From Roseomonas sp. (GTDB lineage: Bacteria; Pseudomonadota; Alphaproteobacteria; Acetobacterales; Acetobacteraceae): a stretch of 64,000 nucleotides of DNA. Under the pieces are notes generated by a model. The model ran no database searches, was not told the DNA's origin, and saw nothing but the letters and a program-made list of their open reading frames with translations. The position numbers were made by a program, and so were the translations under genes. This document shows, piece by piece, positions 1-8,584 of the stretch. The stretch is from NCBI GenBank assembly GCA_020249435.1, contig JADCFQ010000018.1, positions 30,669 to 94,668 on the forward strand, read 5' to 3'. The number at the start of each line of letters is the position of its first letter. Position 1 is the stretch's first letter.

Positions 1-89
1 TTGAAGCAGGCCCCGAAATCGAGCCAATCACCGGGCTTGACCAGTGCGGCGGCTTCCTCGGCCGAGATCAGTTGGGCGGTTTTTGTCAT
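1..89 (-). CDS. acetyl-CoA hydrolase/CoA-transferase family protein, N-terminal fragment
   Basis: Only the first 29 codons are inside the window; the gene runs off the left edge. The reverse strand reads MTKTAQLISAEEAAALVKPG, then DWLDFGACF. The pattern of an EEA..LVKPGDW(L/V)D(F/Y)G stretch near the N-terminus is typical of the butyryl-CoA:acetate / 4-hydroxybutyrate CoA-transferase and acetyl-CoA hydrolase family. These enzymes move CoA between carboxylates in the cytoplasm. Substrate cannot be judged from this fragment. The start is the ATG at 87-89. The neighbouring Bug receptor reads in the same direction from about 250 bp upstream. Confidence 0.55.
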   Translation of the reverse strand, partial: MTKTAQLISAEEAAALVKPGDWLDFGACF

Positions 90-185
90 GGGCTATCCTG
101 GCGTGAAGGCTTCAGCTTGTTTTGGGGTGATTTCCGTTCTTTGTCACTTACGAAGTCTGTGCCTAAGCCACGCTAGTGGTCCGGT

Positions 186-212
186 CGCCGCTGTCGGTTC
201 CCGACAGCGGCG
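186..212. terminator. strong GC hairpin between Bug receptor and CoA-transferase genes
   Basis: A perfect 12-bp inverted repeat (CGCCGCTGTCGG at 186-197, CCGACAGCGGCG at 201-212) is separated by 3 nt. It lies downstream of the minus-strand Bug gene and upstream of the minus-strand CoA-transferase gene. There is no clear T-run on either side, so a factor-independent terminator is only a possibility. The rest of 90-340 shows no coding signal. Confidence 0.4.
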
Positions 213-340
213 TGAATCGGCCCACCAAATATAGGGCTAGTGGTGCGCCGGGGCTTTTTGGGCAAGGAATAGGTCAGCATGAATCGCACCACTAGGCTGG
301 CTTTGCTGGGCAACCAAGTGGCGCCATCCGACTTGGTGTT

Positions 341-1336
341 TCAATCCGCCTTGATATTGGCAATGCGCGCCACTTCGGCCCAGGCCGGCACTTCTTGGCG
401 GATGCGCGCAGCGAAATCAGCGGGGCCCAACCATTCGGGCCGTGTTGCTTGCGTGGCCAGTTTTTCGCGAAATTCTGCTGTGCTTGTTACAGCCTGAAAA
501 TCACGTGCCATACGCTCCACCAGTGCGGCAGGGGTCGCGGCGGGGGCCAATACGCCATACCAGGTGCCTGAATCCGGCACATCAAACCCAAGCTCTGCCA
601 GGGTTGGCGTATCGGGAATTTCCGGCACGCGTTCCCGCCCAAAAGCAACAAGGGGCCTGATCTGGCCATTCCGATACGGCCCTATGCCACCAACAATCGT
701 TTGCATGAAAAGCGGCACGCGCCCTGCCAGCACATCCTGCAATGCGGGCGCCGTGCCGCGATAGGGCACATGGGTGATATCAATCCCGAGCGCGCGCTTC
801 AGCGTTTCGCCACCGAAATGGCCATTGCCGCCATTGCCCGTGGTGGCATAGCCCATTTCGCCGGGCTTCGCCCGCGCCGCCGCGACCAAGTCAGCCAGGG
901 TCCGATACGGCTCATTCGGCCCAACCCAGAGCACATTGGGTGAAAACGCGATCATTCCAATCGGCGCGAAATCACGCAGCATGTCATAGGGCAGGCGATA
1001 AAGCCCTGTATTCATCACAATGTTATTGCCGCTGAACAGCAAGGTCATGCCATCGGGCGCAGCCTTCGCCACGAAATCCGTGCCGATCGTGCCATTGGCG
1101 CCACCGCGATTATCAATGATGACCTGCTGCTTCCAGGCTGCGGAAAGCCCAGGTGCGATCAGGCGTGCGACGAAATCCGTCGGTCCGCCGGGCGGGAAAC
1201 CAACCACAATCCGCACAGGGCGTTCCGGCCAAACCGGCGCGGCGGTTTGCGCAAACGCCGCATGGAGCGAGAAGGCCAAAACTGCGAAAGCGCCGCATAA
1301 TCCAAGGCGCAGCGTTTTGAGATTTGGGATTGTCAT
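341..1336 (-). CDS. Bug/TctC-family tripartite tricarboxylate transporter substrate-binding protein
   Basis: This is a periplasmic solute receptor of about 331 aa. The N-terminus (MTIPNLKTLRLGLCG then a hydrophobic run ending SLHAAFAQ) is a Sec signal peptide. The mature start has the family signature WPERPVRIVVGFPPGG.TDFVAR, followed by IIDNRGGANGTIG and AAPDGMTLL. Bug proteins bind carboxylates or other small molecules for TctAB-type transporters, but no tctA or tctB lies nearby. This is usual for the many orphan Bug genes of Acetobacteraceae and Burkholderiales. The ATG at 1336 is preferred over one 11 codons upstream because GGGGGAAAG lies just before it and the signal peptide starts there. 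The ligand cannot be predicted. Confidence 0.88.
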   Translation of the reverse strand: MTIPNLKTLRLGLCGAFAVLAFSLHAAFAQTAAPVWPERPVRIVVGFPPGGPTDFVARLIAPGLSAAWKQQVIIDNRGGANGTIGTDFVAKAAPDGMTLLFSGNNIVMNTGLYRLPYDMLRDFAPIGMIAFSPNVLWVGPNEPYRTLADLVAAARAKPGEMGYATTGNGGNGHFGGETLKRALGIDITHVPYRGTAPALQDVLAGRVPLFMQTIVGGIGPYRNGQIRPLVAFGRERVPEIPDTPTLAELGFDVPDSGTWYGVLAPAATPAALVERMARDFQAVTSTAEFREKLATQATRPEWLGPADFAARIRQEVPAWAEVARIANIKAD

Positions 1337-1433
1337 GGCGCTTTCCCCCTTGGCGAAACTGATCGCCAAGGAAGCCTAATCCCAAGCGCAAGCTTTTGGG
1401 AAATGGGCGCCAAACATTGAACAGATAAGGGAA

Positions 1434-1510
1434 TGGTAGCGGCGAGCGGACTTGAACCGCTGACCCCGGCATTATGAGTGCCGTGCTCTAACCAGCTGAG
1501 CTACGCCGCC
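1434..1510 (-). tRNA. tRNA-Met (CAT), elongator type
   Basis: The reverse strand folds as a complete 77-nt tRNA. The acceptor stem is GGCGGCG/CGCCGCT with a terminal G-U pair, the D arm contains AGCTCAGCTGGTTAGAGC, the anticodon loop is CTCATAA, the T loop is TTCAAGT, and the 3' CCA is encoded. The CAT anticodon and a paired first position (initiators have an unpaired C1) indicate elongator tRNA-Met rather than initiator or the GAT-less tRNA-Ile2. Its 5' end is only 15 nt after the mnmA stop on the same strand, so it may be co-transcribed with that operon. Confidence 0.95.
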
Positions 1511-1525
1511 AATTGGGAGCCGCAG

Positions 1526-2629
1526 TTAGGCCGCTGCCCGGTCAGTGTCAACCGAAAGCCGCGCGCGTAGGAACCCGCCACCCAAAACGCGGTCCCCATC
1601 ATACATCACGCAGGCCTGACCGGGCGCAATCACGCCCGGTTCATCCAAGACCACGCGCAAAATCCCGGCGCCTCCGTCCCAGGCAACCTCAGCCGCACGC
1701 GGCACTTCGCGGGCGCGCAGCTTCACCGTGCAGCGGAGTGTTGCGGCGGGCGGGGGGATGAGCCAATTCACCTCAGCAACCTCGGCATCCCGCCGTTCAA
1801 GGCCAGAGCGCGGGGCCAGCACAATCCGGCGCTTCGGCGCATCCACCGCGGCCACGTAAAGCTTTTCCTCGCCATCCCAGGAAGCCTGACCCAAGCCCCG
1901 CCCCTGGCCCACGGTGAAGCCCGAAATCCCGCCATGCTGGCCCAGCACGCGGCCATCGGCATGCACAAACTCACCCGGCTCCGCCGCATCCGGGCGCAGC
2001 TTGCCCACCAGCGCATCATAACGCCCGGCGGGCACGAAGCAGATATCCTGGCTATCTGGCTTTTCCGCGACCGCGAGGCCGAGCCTTGCGGCGGCAGCGC
2101 GCACCGTTGCCTTGTCCGGCATATCGCCCAAGGGGAAACGCGCCATGGCAAGCTGCGCGCTGGTGGTGGCGGCCAGGAAGTAGCTTTGGTCCCGTTCCGG
2201 GTCCACGGCGCGATGCAATTCCGCACCATCAGGGCCTTCGATGCGGCGCGCGTAATGGCCGGTCGCCAGTGCTTCGCAGCCCAGATCCTCGGCCATCGCC
2301 ACCATATCGCGGAATTTCACCGTCTGGTTGCAACGGATGCAGGGCACCGGGGTTTCGCCGCGCGCATAGCTATCGGCGAAATCACGCATCACATCGCGGC
2401 GGAAAATCTCCTCGCGGTCCAGCACATAATGCGCGATGCCGAGCCGATCCGCCACGCGCCTTGCATCCAGAATATCCTGCCCCGCACAGCAGGCGCCTTT
2501 TTTCTGCAAGGCCGCGCCGTGATCGTAAAGCTGCAAGGTGGCGCCAATCACCTCATGCCCAGCTTCCTGGAGCAGCGCGGCGACCACGCTGCTATCCACC
2601 CCGCCCGACATGGCCACCAGCACGCGCAT
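1526..2629 (-). CDS. mnmA: tRNA 2-thiouridine(34) synthase MnmA
   Basis: MnmA adenylates U34 of tRNA-Lys, -Glu and -Gln and replaces O2 with sulfur delivered from a cysteine desulfurase. The 367-aa protein has the PP-loop MSGGVDSSVVAA at residues 8-19, GHYARR near 124, the DQSYFLA segment at 147-153, and the two catalytic cysteines at about Cys100 (CNQTVKF) and Cys197 (DSQDICF). Length and motifs are normal for the family. It is the last protein gene of a minus-strand run with cysteine desulfurase, ferredoxin and tenA, 2 nt after the tenA stop. The desulfurase in the same operon is a plausible direct sulfur donor (inference). Confidence 0.97.
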   Translation of the reverse strand: MRVLVAMSGGVDSSVVAALLQEAGHEVIGATLQLYDHGAALQKKGACCAGQDILDARRVADRLGIAHYVLDREEIFRRDVMRDFADSYARGETPVPCIRCNQTVKFRDMVAMAEDLGCEALATGHYARRIEGPDGAELHRAVDPERDQSYFLAATTSAQLAMARFPLGDMPDKATVRAAAARLGLAVAEKPDSQDICFVPAGRYDALVGKLRPDAAEPGEFVHADGRVLGQHGGISGFTVGQGRGLGQASWDGEEKLYVAAVDAPKRRIVLAPRSGLERRDAEVAEVNWLIPPPAATLRCTVKLRAREVPRAAEVAWDGGAGILRVVLDEPGVIAPGQACVMYDGDRVLGGGFLRARLSVDTDRAAA

Positions 2630-2631
2630 CT

Positions 2632-3336
2632 TCAGGCCCGCCCCACCGCATCAAGCCCCTGCTGCCAGAAGCGCTGTTCGAGCCGCGCCGCTTCGGCGAA
2701 ATCCGCCGCCAGGCGCGCGAATCGCGCCTCTCCTCCATGGGAAACGCCCAGCGCATCAATCCGCCGCGCCGCCGCATGGGCCATTTCCTGATAGGAAGCC
2801 GCGCCATAGGTATCAATCCAGGACTGATACGGGTTGCGATCACGCTGCCGCGCGGGGTCCGCCAGAATGCGCAACGCCACCTGAGCGTAGCCCACCGTGC
2901 AGGGCACCAAGGCCACTTCCAGATCCAGAATATCGCCGGCATAGCCGCGATCCAGCACCCAGCGCGTGTAGGAAACAGTCTCGGCACTTTCCGGCACGGA
3001 AACCACCGCCGCTTCCGAAAGCCCCCATTCGGCGCAGTATTTCAGATGGAGCTTGGTTTCATCCAGAATGGCGAGCACTGCCGCCGCCTTGTCCCGCATC
3101 GCCGCCAGGCTTTCGCCCTTCAGCACCGCAAGCGCCTTGGCGCGGGCGAAATGGATCAGGAACAGGTAATCCTGAATGAGGTAATGCTGAAACGCCTTCA
3201 GCGGCAAAGTGCCAGCCGAAAGCTGCTGCACAAAGGGATGCCAAGTATAATCGCGCCATTCGGTTGCCGACGCAGCCGACAGCTTGCGAAACAAGCCGCC
3301 TTCCGCGCCGAATTCATCCCAATGAGCGCGAGGCAC
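2632..3336 (-). CDS. tenA: TenA-family thiaminase II / aminopyrimidine aminohydrolase
   Basis: This 234-aa all-helical protein belongs to the TenA family, which hydrolyses 4-amino-5-aminomethyl-2-methylpyrimidine (or thiamine) so the pyrimidine can be salvaged for thiamine synthesis. Visible family features are WHPFVQQL (32-39), HYLIQDYLFL (51-60) with the substrate-binding Asp56, LVPCTVGY with the catalytic Cys146, and the PYQSWIDTY motif near the C-terminus. It sits between ferredoxin (3-nt gap) and mnmA (2-nt gap) in a tight operon. TenA does not use sulfur itself, so its presence next to a sulfur-relay set may simply reflect shared regulation. Confidence 0.92.
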   Translation of the reverse strand: MPRAHWDEFGAEGGLFRKLSAASATEWRDYTWHPFVQQLSAGTLPLKAFQHYLIQDYLFLIHFARAKALAVLKGESLAAMRDKAAAVLAILDETKLHLKYCAEWGLSEAAVVSVPESAETVSYTRWVLDRGYAGDILDLEVALVPCTVGYAQVALRILADPARQRDRNPYQSWIDTYGAASYQEMAHAAARRIDALGVSHGGEARFARLAADFAEAARLEQRFWQQGLDAVGRA

Positions 3337-3339
3337 GCT

Positions 3340-3669
3340 TCAGCCGCCCGCGTTGCGCGACCCGGCGGGCAGCTTCACCACCAGCCCATCCAGCGCATCC
3401 GTCATGATCAATTGGCAACCCAGCCGGCTGGTTTCCTGCAAGTCGAAGGCAAGGTCCAGCATGTCTTCCTCATCCTCGGTCGGCTTCGCCAATTTGCCGA
3501 ACCAGGAAGGGTCCACAATCACATGGCAGGTGGAACACGCCAGCGATCCTTCGCAGGCGCCTTCAATGTCAACGCTGTTGCGATGCGCGATTTCCAGCAC
3601 GGAAAGGCCAAGCGGGGCTTCCACTTCCTTTTGCGTTCCGTCGCGTTCGATGAATACCATTTTCGGCAT
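3340..3669 (-). CDS. fdx: adrenodoxin-type [2Fe-2S] ferredoxin
   Basis: This is a 109-aa cytoplasmic electron carrier. The four cluster ligands are Cys39, Cys45, Cys48 and Cys85 (C-x5-C-x2-C plus a later LGCQL), the adrenodoxin/putidaredoxin/Isc-Fdx pattern. The acidic DEEDMLDLA stretch between the third and fourth cysteines is the usual partner-binding helix. Ferredoxins of this kind supply electrons for Fe-S cluster assembly or P450 systems. Directly following a cysteine desulfurase (2-nt gap), a role in Fe-S/sulfur chemistry is the simplest reading. No ferredoxin reductase is adjacent. Confidence 0.93.
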   Translation of the reverse strand: MPKMVFIERDGTQKEVEAPLGLSVLEIAHRNSVDIEGACEGSLACSTCHVIVDPSWFGKLAKPTEDEEDMLDLAFDLQETSRLGCQLIMTDALDGLVVKLPAGSRNAGG

Positions 3670-3671
3670 GG

Positions 3672-4859
3672 CTAATCACTTGCCTTGTCTGTTGCGGAGG
3701 CTGCGCGGTGCCAAGCAGCGGCCAAGCTTGCCGCGGCGAGTTCCGCATCGGCGGGCGAGGTAAAGCGTCCCATCCCAATCCGCAAGGTGGCCCGGGCGGC
3801 TGCGGGTTCAAGCCCTATGGCTTGCAGCACGTAAGACGGTTCAATTTCCGCCGAGGAACAGGCCGAACCGGTGGAAACACACACAAGCGGCGCGCCTTCC
3901 ATGATGGCCTGGGCGGTGACGCCGCCGGGGAAGGTCAGGTTCAGGTTGCCGGAAACCCGGGGCGCCGCTTCGGCATTGACCACCAGGCCCGGGATTTCGG
4001 CGCGGAGCTTATCCAGGAAAATCTCGCGCTGGCCGGCGATGCGCCCGGAATCGAGCAGCCCTTCAATGGCGGCGATCCGACATGCCTCCCCAAAGCCGAC
4101 CACCAGGGGCGCGGGCAGCGTGCCGGATCTGAGGCCCCGTTCCTGCCCGCCACCAGAAAACAGGGGCGCCAAGCGCATGCGGGGCCGGCGGCGGACATAA
4201 AGCGCGCCAATGCCGCGCGGGCCATAGACCTTATGGCCCGAGAGCGACAGTAGATCGGCCTGGATTTCCCCGACATCGAGCGGCATGCGCCCGGCTGCCT
4301 GCGCGGCATCGGTATGAAAGGCGGCACCCGCTTCCTTCACAATGGCGCCGAGCGCCGCCAGATCTTGAATGACGCCGATTTCATTATTCACCGCCATGAT
4401 GGACACCAGCAGGGTGTTTTCATCACAGGCGGCGCGCAGCACTTCGGGATCAAGCAGCCCATTGGCGCCGACGGGCAGGATGACGGGTTCAAACCCTTCC
4501 TGCGCCAAATCACGCACGGATTCCAACACGCATTTATGCTCGGTCACCAGCGTGATGATGCGCCGACGCGGATCGCCCTGGCTCGCGGCAAAGCGCGCGG
4601 CACCCTTGATGGCGAGGTTATTCGCCTCAGTCGCGCCGGAGGTGAGGATGATCTCGGCGGCCGAGGCGCCGATCAATTCGGCGATATGCTCCCGCGCGGC
4701 TTCCACGGCTTCGGCCACCGCGCGGCCCATGACGTGTTCGGCGCTGGCGGGGTTGGCGAATTGCGCTTCCCAAAAGGGGCGCATGGCCTGGAGCACACGC
4801 GGGTCCACCGGCGTGGTGGCGTGGTTATCCAGGTAGATGGGGTGGTTCGGGAACGACAT
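3672..4859 (-). CDS. cysteine desulfurase (NifS/IscS-like class V aminotransferase)
   Basis: This PLP enzyme removes sulfur from L-cysteine to form a protein persulfide. From the ATG at 4859 it is 395 aa. It starts [13 protein letters not shown], has TSGATEANN (73-81), the cofactor Schiff-base lysine in [10 protein letters not shown] (Lys210), the RSGTLPAP motif and the mobile-loop nucleophile Cys334 in STGSACSS. The open frame continues another 218 codons upstream, but that part is proline- and serine-rich and overlaps the divergent gene at 5020, so it is not taken as coding. No clear Shine-Dalgarno site precedes 4859; the leader is C-rich on this strand. It is the first gene of the desulfurase-fdx-tenA-mnmA run. 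Confidence 0.95.
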   Translation of the reverse strand: MSFPNHPIYLDNHATTPVDPRVLQAMRPFWEAQFANPASAEHVMGRAVAEAVEAAREHIAELIGASAAEIILTSGATEANNLAIKGAARFAASQGDPRRRIITLVTEHKCVLESVRDLAQEGFEPVILPVGANGLLDPEVLRAACDENTLLVSIMAVNNEIGVIQDLAALGAIVKEAGAAFHTDAAQAAGRMPLDVGEIQADLLSLSGHKVYGPRGIGALYVRRRPRMRLAPLFSGGGQERGLRSGTLPAPLVVGFGEACRIAAIEGLLDSGRIAGQREIFLDKLRAEIPGLVVNAEAAPRVSGNLNLTFPGGVTAQAIMEGAPLVCVSTGSACSSAEIEPSYVLQAIGLEPAAARATLRIGMGRFTSPADAELAAASLAAAWHRAASATDKASD

Positions 4860-4909
4860 GGGGGGAAGATGGGGCGGAATGGGGTGTGGGGCTAGGGGGA
4901 TGGGATGGG
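4860..4909 (+). other. G-rich tract, potential G-quadruplex
   Basis: Six or more G-runs of 3-6 bases follow each other with spacers of 1-7 nt, directly in front of the cysteine desulfurase start on the opposite strand. The desulfurase leader mRNA would therefore be C-rich and lacks a visible ribosome-binding site, while the plus strand could form a quadruplex. This is a sequence observation only. Confidence 0.4.
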
Positions 4910-5019
4910 CTGCGGTGGAGACGCTGATAAAGCGCGACTGTTGTTTATGGATTTTTTCACGGGGTACCCGATCCACCCCTGTTGAACGGCTGGACAAAGC
5001 AGCGCCATAATCGTCAGGA

Positions 5020-7269
5020 ATGGCAAAGAATCCTTCTCCGGGTACGCCTAGCTCGTCTGATCTCCGCCCTGCGTCAGCTCGCCGCTCGTTCGGCGATTTG
5101 CTTGCCCACCATCTTTTTGTTCTGGGCACTAGGCCGGAAATATCAGGTCCAAACATTTGGACTAAGTGGGAATTCGCTAACCGCCTTTCGGAGCTGTCTG
5201 CGGGCGTGACGATATCTCTGCAAACTGTCGAAGACTGGCTGAACGGTGCGTCCTTGCCCGATGAACAAACAACATTCCCGGTAATCCTACAGCTACTCTT
5301 CGATAAAGACCCTGACCTTTCCGAGGATCGAGCAATCCTAACGGCGGTATTTGAGGAGGCGAAACGGGCGGAAAGAGGCGTGCTCCCGCCGCAAAATTCC
5401 GTGGGGTTGGGGCACAACCCATCTGCGCGAACGGCTATAATTTCGAAACTGGGAACCGTAATCGCCACCGGCAACCCATTCCTGAGATTAAGGCCTGACG
5501 ACACTTGGGACATTGCGCGTCTCGATCAGGATTTACAAACCCTCAAGGCGGCAAAATCGCCGCCCGGTTCTGTTATCTATGCTGAGACAGAGACAGGCTT
5601 CGCTATTGTACAAGGGCAAGCAACGGATGCAGAGGTCGCCGCACAACCCGCAACGGCACAACGCCATCGCAATGTGATCGCGAAAATCGAAGACCTTATA
5701 GACGCATGTGGTACTCGGCTGGATAATCAGCGTTCCTGGCGCCGACTACCGGAAATAGCGAAGCGTGCACTCGAGGCTGCGAATCGCCCGACGATAGAAT
5801 TGCCCGACGCGCTGGTCGATCTTTATGATCATACTGTCTCGCTCGGGTCCTATGTCAGCCAGGATGACGCGATTGGTGCTGACAAGAATGCATCCGATGA
5901 GCCACTTGATCACGATATCAGACGGGCGCTTGTTGACTTTATCTCATCGGCTTCGCCGTGGCTGCGTAGCTTTCCTAGTGTGCAGGCTACCGATGATGCT
6001 CTACATGAATTTCTGACCCGCCGTGAACTTTTTGAACCGATACGACGCACGCAGCGGGCCGCGCGTGAATTCCTCGAGAAAGCAGGTCAGGAAGGGGTTC
6101 TGTCCCCGGATGATGCGGTACGCGCCGCCCTACCACTGGAAACCGCGGAACGTGGCGGTTTTTTGGGAGAGAAGGCAGGCTATCGAGGGCACGGGAATGC
6201 GTTGGGCTTGTTAACGCGCGCTGCCGTTGTTTGGTTGATAGGTTTCTACTCAGGCGCAATTTCTTCTGATTTTGCCACGAAATCTCTCCTGGTTCAGCGC
6301 GCGGGAAGCTTCCTGGCGCGGGCTGAGGAGCAGGCGCTCGAGCTAGCAGCAAGCGCACCAGATGATTTGCGCATCGCGCTAGAGAATGTGCTGAAGGAAA
6401 ATCGTTTACGGCACGAAGGGGACCCGCCACCACAAACGCCTGCCATCATGCCTAACAGCGGCTCGAACCCTTTCCGCCCGCCATTGGAACCGCTGGCCCG
6501 TTGGCGCGAACCCATCCCCGGCCTGCCCGAGGAAGCTTGGCCCGACATGATAACGCTCCCCGCCGGCGAATTCCTTATGGGGGCACCGAAAGGTGAGGAG
6601 GGCAGTGCCAACATCGAACGCCCGCAACGCGATGTCACCATTCGGCGCCCCTTTGCGCTGGGCCGGACGACGGTGACCTTCGCCATGTGGGATGCGGCGA
6701 TGGCAGCAGGCTTCGTGCCTCCTTCCGGCACGAAGCCGCCCCCAGACCAGGGCTGGGGGCGCGACGACCGGCCAGTGATCAATGTGTCCTGGCATGACGC
6801 CCAGGTCTATTGCAGATGGCTGAACCAGCGTCTCGGGCTTCGCCCTGGCACCTACCGGCTGCCGAGCGAAGCAGAGTGGGAATATGCTTGCCGCGCGGGA
6901 ACCACAACGCCCTTCAGCTTCGGTGATATGATCTCGCCTGAGCAGGCAAACTTTGACGGGACGTCGGCGGGACGGGGCGTCCCAGGCCGTGGCCGCACCG
7001 TGCCGGTGGGCAGCTTGCCGGCAAACCCTTGGGGCCTTCACGAGATGCATGGCAATGTCTGGGAATGGGTAGAGGATGCCTATGGCCCCTATCCCGCGGA
7101 CCCGACAGATGCCAGTCCGTTGCCGCAGGCTGACGAAACTGAGCGTGTGCTGCGCGGCGGGTCCTATTTTCTTGGGACCTTGGGCCTGCGCTCTGCTACT
7201 CGTTTCACAGACGCCGCCGAGGCCGTATTCTTCATCTACGGCTTCCGTGTTGCCAGAACGCTCGGCTGA
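5020..7269 (+). CDS. mosaic protein with HTH-like N-terminus and FGE-sulfatase (SUMF1-like) C-terminus
   Basis: This 749-aa protein has three parts. Residues about 47-95 look like a helix-turn-helix segment (WTKWEFANRLSEL, ISLQTVEDWLNGASLP). Residues about 110-500 are mostly helical, acidic and unrecognised. Residues about 507-749 form a C-type-lectin-like FGE-sulfatase domain (ITLPAGEFLMGAP, PVINVSWHDAQVYCRWL, YRLPSEAEWEYACRAG, GLHEMHGNVWEWVED, GFRVARTLG). The last section is RGGSYFLGTLGLRSATR where true formylglycine-generating enzymes carry copper-binding cysteines, so oxidase activity is unlikely. The N-terminal two thirds is AT-richer with atypical codons, whereas the FGE part matches host style. 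It stands alone, divergent from the sulfur operon. Function unknown; related architectures occur in conflict or signalling proteins. Confidence 0.75.
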   Translation: MAKNPSPGTPSSSDLRPASARRSFGDLLAHHLFVLGTRPEISGPNIWTKWEFANRLSELSAGVTISLQTVEDWLNGASLPDEQTTFPVILQLLFDKDPDLSEDRAILTAVFEEAKRAERGVLPPQNSVGLGHNPSARTAIISKLGTVIATGNPFLRLRPDDTWDIARLDQDLQTLKAAKSPPGSVIYAETETGFAIVQGQATDAEVAAQPATAQRHRNVIAKIEDLIDACGTRLDNQRSWRRLPEIAKRALEAANRPTIELPDALVDLYDHTVSLGSYVSQDDAIGADKNASDEPLDHDIRRALVDFISSASPWLRSFPSVQATDDALHEFLTRRELFEPIRRTQRAAREFLEKAGQEGVLSPDDAVRAALPLETAERGGFLGEKAGYRGHGNALGLLTRAAVVWLIGFYSGAISSDFATKSLLVQRAGSFLARAEEQALELAASAPDDLRIALENVLKENRLRHEGDPPPQTPAIMPNSGSNPFRPPLEPLARWREPIPGLPEEAWPDMITLPAGEFLMGAPKGEEGSANIERPQRDVTIRRPFALGRTTVTFAMWDAAMAAGFVPPSGTKPPPDQGWGRDDRPVINVSWHDAQVYCRWLNQRLGLRPGTYRLPSEAEWEYACRAGTTTPFSFGDMISPEQANFDGTSAGRGVPGRGRTVPVGSLPANPWGLHEMHGNVWEWVEDAYGPYPADPTDASPLPQADETERVLRGGSYFLGTLGLRSATRFTDAAEAVFFIYGFRVARTLG

Positions 7270-7496
7270 TACCGGGTTTCATACTGTATCCTTATCTCTT
7301 TACCCCCTGGTCATGGTCAGCGCGCTTATCGCTTGCGCCCATGGATAGGCCAGTGCTGTTTGGTGCCTGCCCTTGAAACTCTTTTCGACTGTTTGGCGCG
7401 CCGGCTGACGGCGCCTGAGGCCCCCAAAGCATCGCAATGGCATGCCGCGCTGCGCAGCCCCCAGCACCAAAAGCCAAAAAAAGGAGTGGGGGGTTT

Positions 7497-7520
7497 GGGG
7501 GGCGAGTTCTCTCGCCCCCC
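7497..7520 (-). terminator. probable terminator of the binding-protein gene
   Basis: GGGGGGCGAG at 7497-7506 and CTCGCCCCCC at 7511-7520 form a perfect 10-bp stem with a 4-nt loop. It lies 32 bp past the stop of the minus-strand gene at 7553; reading that way a T-rich stretch (7 Ts) follows after about 15 nt. It may also stop read-through from the plus-strand gene ending at 7269. The remainder of 7270-7552 shows no gene. Confidence 0.5.
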
Positions 7521-7552
7521 ATTTCAGCGCGCAGCTTTTGAAAGCCACCCCC

Positions 7553-8584
7553 TCACCGCCACCCCGCCCTTTGCATGATCCGCAGCGCCTCCGGCGCCAG
7601 CGCGCCATAGCGTTGCGCGTTCAATTCATCGGCGCGGAAGCTGCCAAGCGCCAGCAATGCGGGATGCGGCGCAACCCCGGCCACCACCGGATATTCGAAA
7701 TTGCCATTGGCAAATAATTCCTGCGCGCGCTGGCTGCTGAGGTATTCAATGAAGCGGAGCGCCACGGCCTTGTTGGCAGAACTCCGCACCACGCCAGCGC
7801 CCGAGACATTCACATGCGTCCCGCGATCACCTGGCGCCTGATTGGGGAAGATCACGCCAATCCGATCAAACAAAGCCTTTTCCTGCGGATTGGATGAAGC
7901 GCCGAACCGCGCGAGGTAATAGGTATTGGCAACCGCAAGCCGCCCAACCCCCGCCGCCACCGCCTGGAATTGCGGCGTATCACCGCCCTGCGGCGGGCGC
8001 GCCATATTCGCCACCACGCCGCGCGCCCAAGCCTCTGCCGCTTCTGCACCATTGGCCAGGAGAATGCTCGCCATCAAGGAGGTATTGTAGGGATGCGCCG
8101 CTGCCCTGATCAGGATTTGCCCGCGCTGCGCTGGCAGGGCCAGATCCTCATACCGCGCAACACCTTCCGGCACGCCGCGCTGACGGTCATACATGATCAC
8201 CCGCGCACGGCTGGAAAGGCCATACCATTTGCCATCCGGGGCGCGCATGTTTTCCGGAATGCGCGATTTCAGGATCTCGCTTTCGGTTTCGGCCAGAACG
8301 CCGGCATCCACCGCGCGCGCGAGCCGCGCCGCATCCACCGTAATCAGCACATCGGCAGGGCTATTCGCCCCTTCGGATTGAATGCGCGCGATCAATTGGT
8401 CCGCATCACCTTCAATCAGGCGAATGCGAATGCCGGTCTCGGCCGTGAAGCCATCATAAAGCGCGCGATCCGTATCATAATGGCGCGATGAATAGAGATT
8501 GAGCGCGCGTTCCTGCGCCGCCACCAGGGCAGGCGCGGCGAGCGGTGCAGCAAAGGGCAGGGCAAGCAAGGAACGGCGGCGCAT
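7553..8584 (-). CDS. iron(III)-type ABC transporter substrate-binding protein (FbpA/FutA family)
   Basis: This is a 343-aa periplasmic binding protein. It begins MRRRSLLALPFAAPLAAPAL, a short signal sequence with three arginines. The mature protein starts LNLYSSRHYDTDRALYDGF, the classic FutA/FbpA opening with the metal-ligand region, followed by GDADQLIARI..EG.NSPADVLITVDAARL and the paired-tyrosine segment NTYYLARFG that normally coordinates ferric iron. The ATG at 8584 is chosen because AAAGG lies about 8 nt upstream and the signal peptide starts there; an in-frame start 32 codons earlier lacks these. No permease or ATPase gene is adjacent. Ferric iron is the expected ligand by family. Confidence 0.9.
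   Translation of the reverse strand: MRRRSLLALPFAAPLAAPALVAAQERALNLYSSRHYDTDRALYDGFTAETGIRIRLIEGDADQLIARIQSEGANSPADVLITVDAARLARAVDAGVLAETESEILKSRIPENMRAPDGKWYGLSSRARVIMYDRQRGVPEGVARYEDLALPAQRGQILIRAAAHPYNTSLMASILLANGAEAAEAWARGVVANMARPPQGGDTPQFQAVAAGVGRLAVANTYYLARFGASSNPQEKALFDRIGVIFPNQAPGDRGTHVNVSGAGVVRSSANKAVALRFIEYLSSQRAQELFANGNFEYPVVAGVAPHPALLALGSFRADELNAQRYGALAPEALRIMQRAGWR

Noticed and set aside
2086..3675. 529-codon plus-strand frame opposite mnmA, tenA and fdx
   Set aside because: Antisense to three clearly identified genes; Arg/Pro-rich nonsense sequence.
4860..5513. 218-codon upstream extension of the cysteine desulfurase frame
   Set aside because: It overlaps the 5' part of the divergent gene at 5020, has no family similarity and the canonical IscS/NifS start is at 4859.
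5020..7269. Functional formylglycine-generating enzyme activating a sulfatase
   Set aside because: No sulfatase gene is nearby and the catalytic cysteines expected near the C-terminus are not present.
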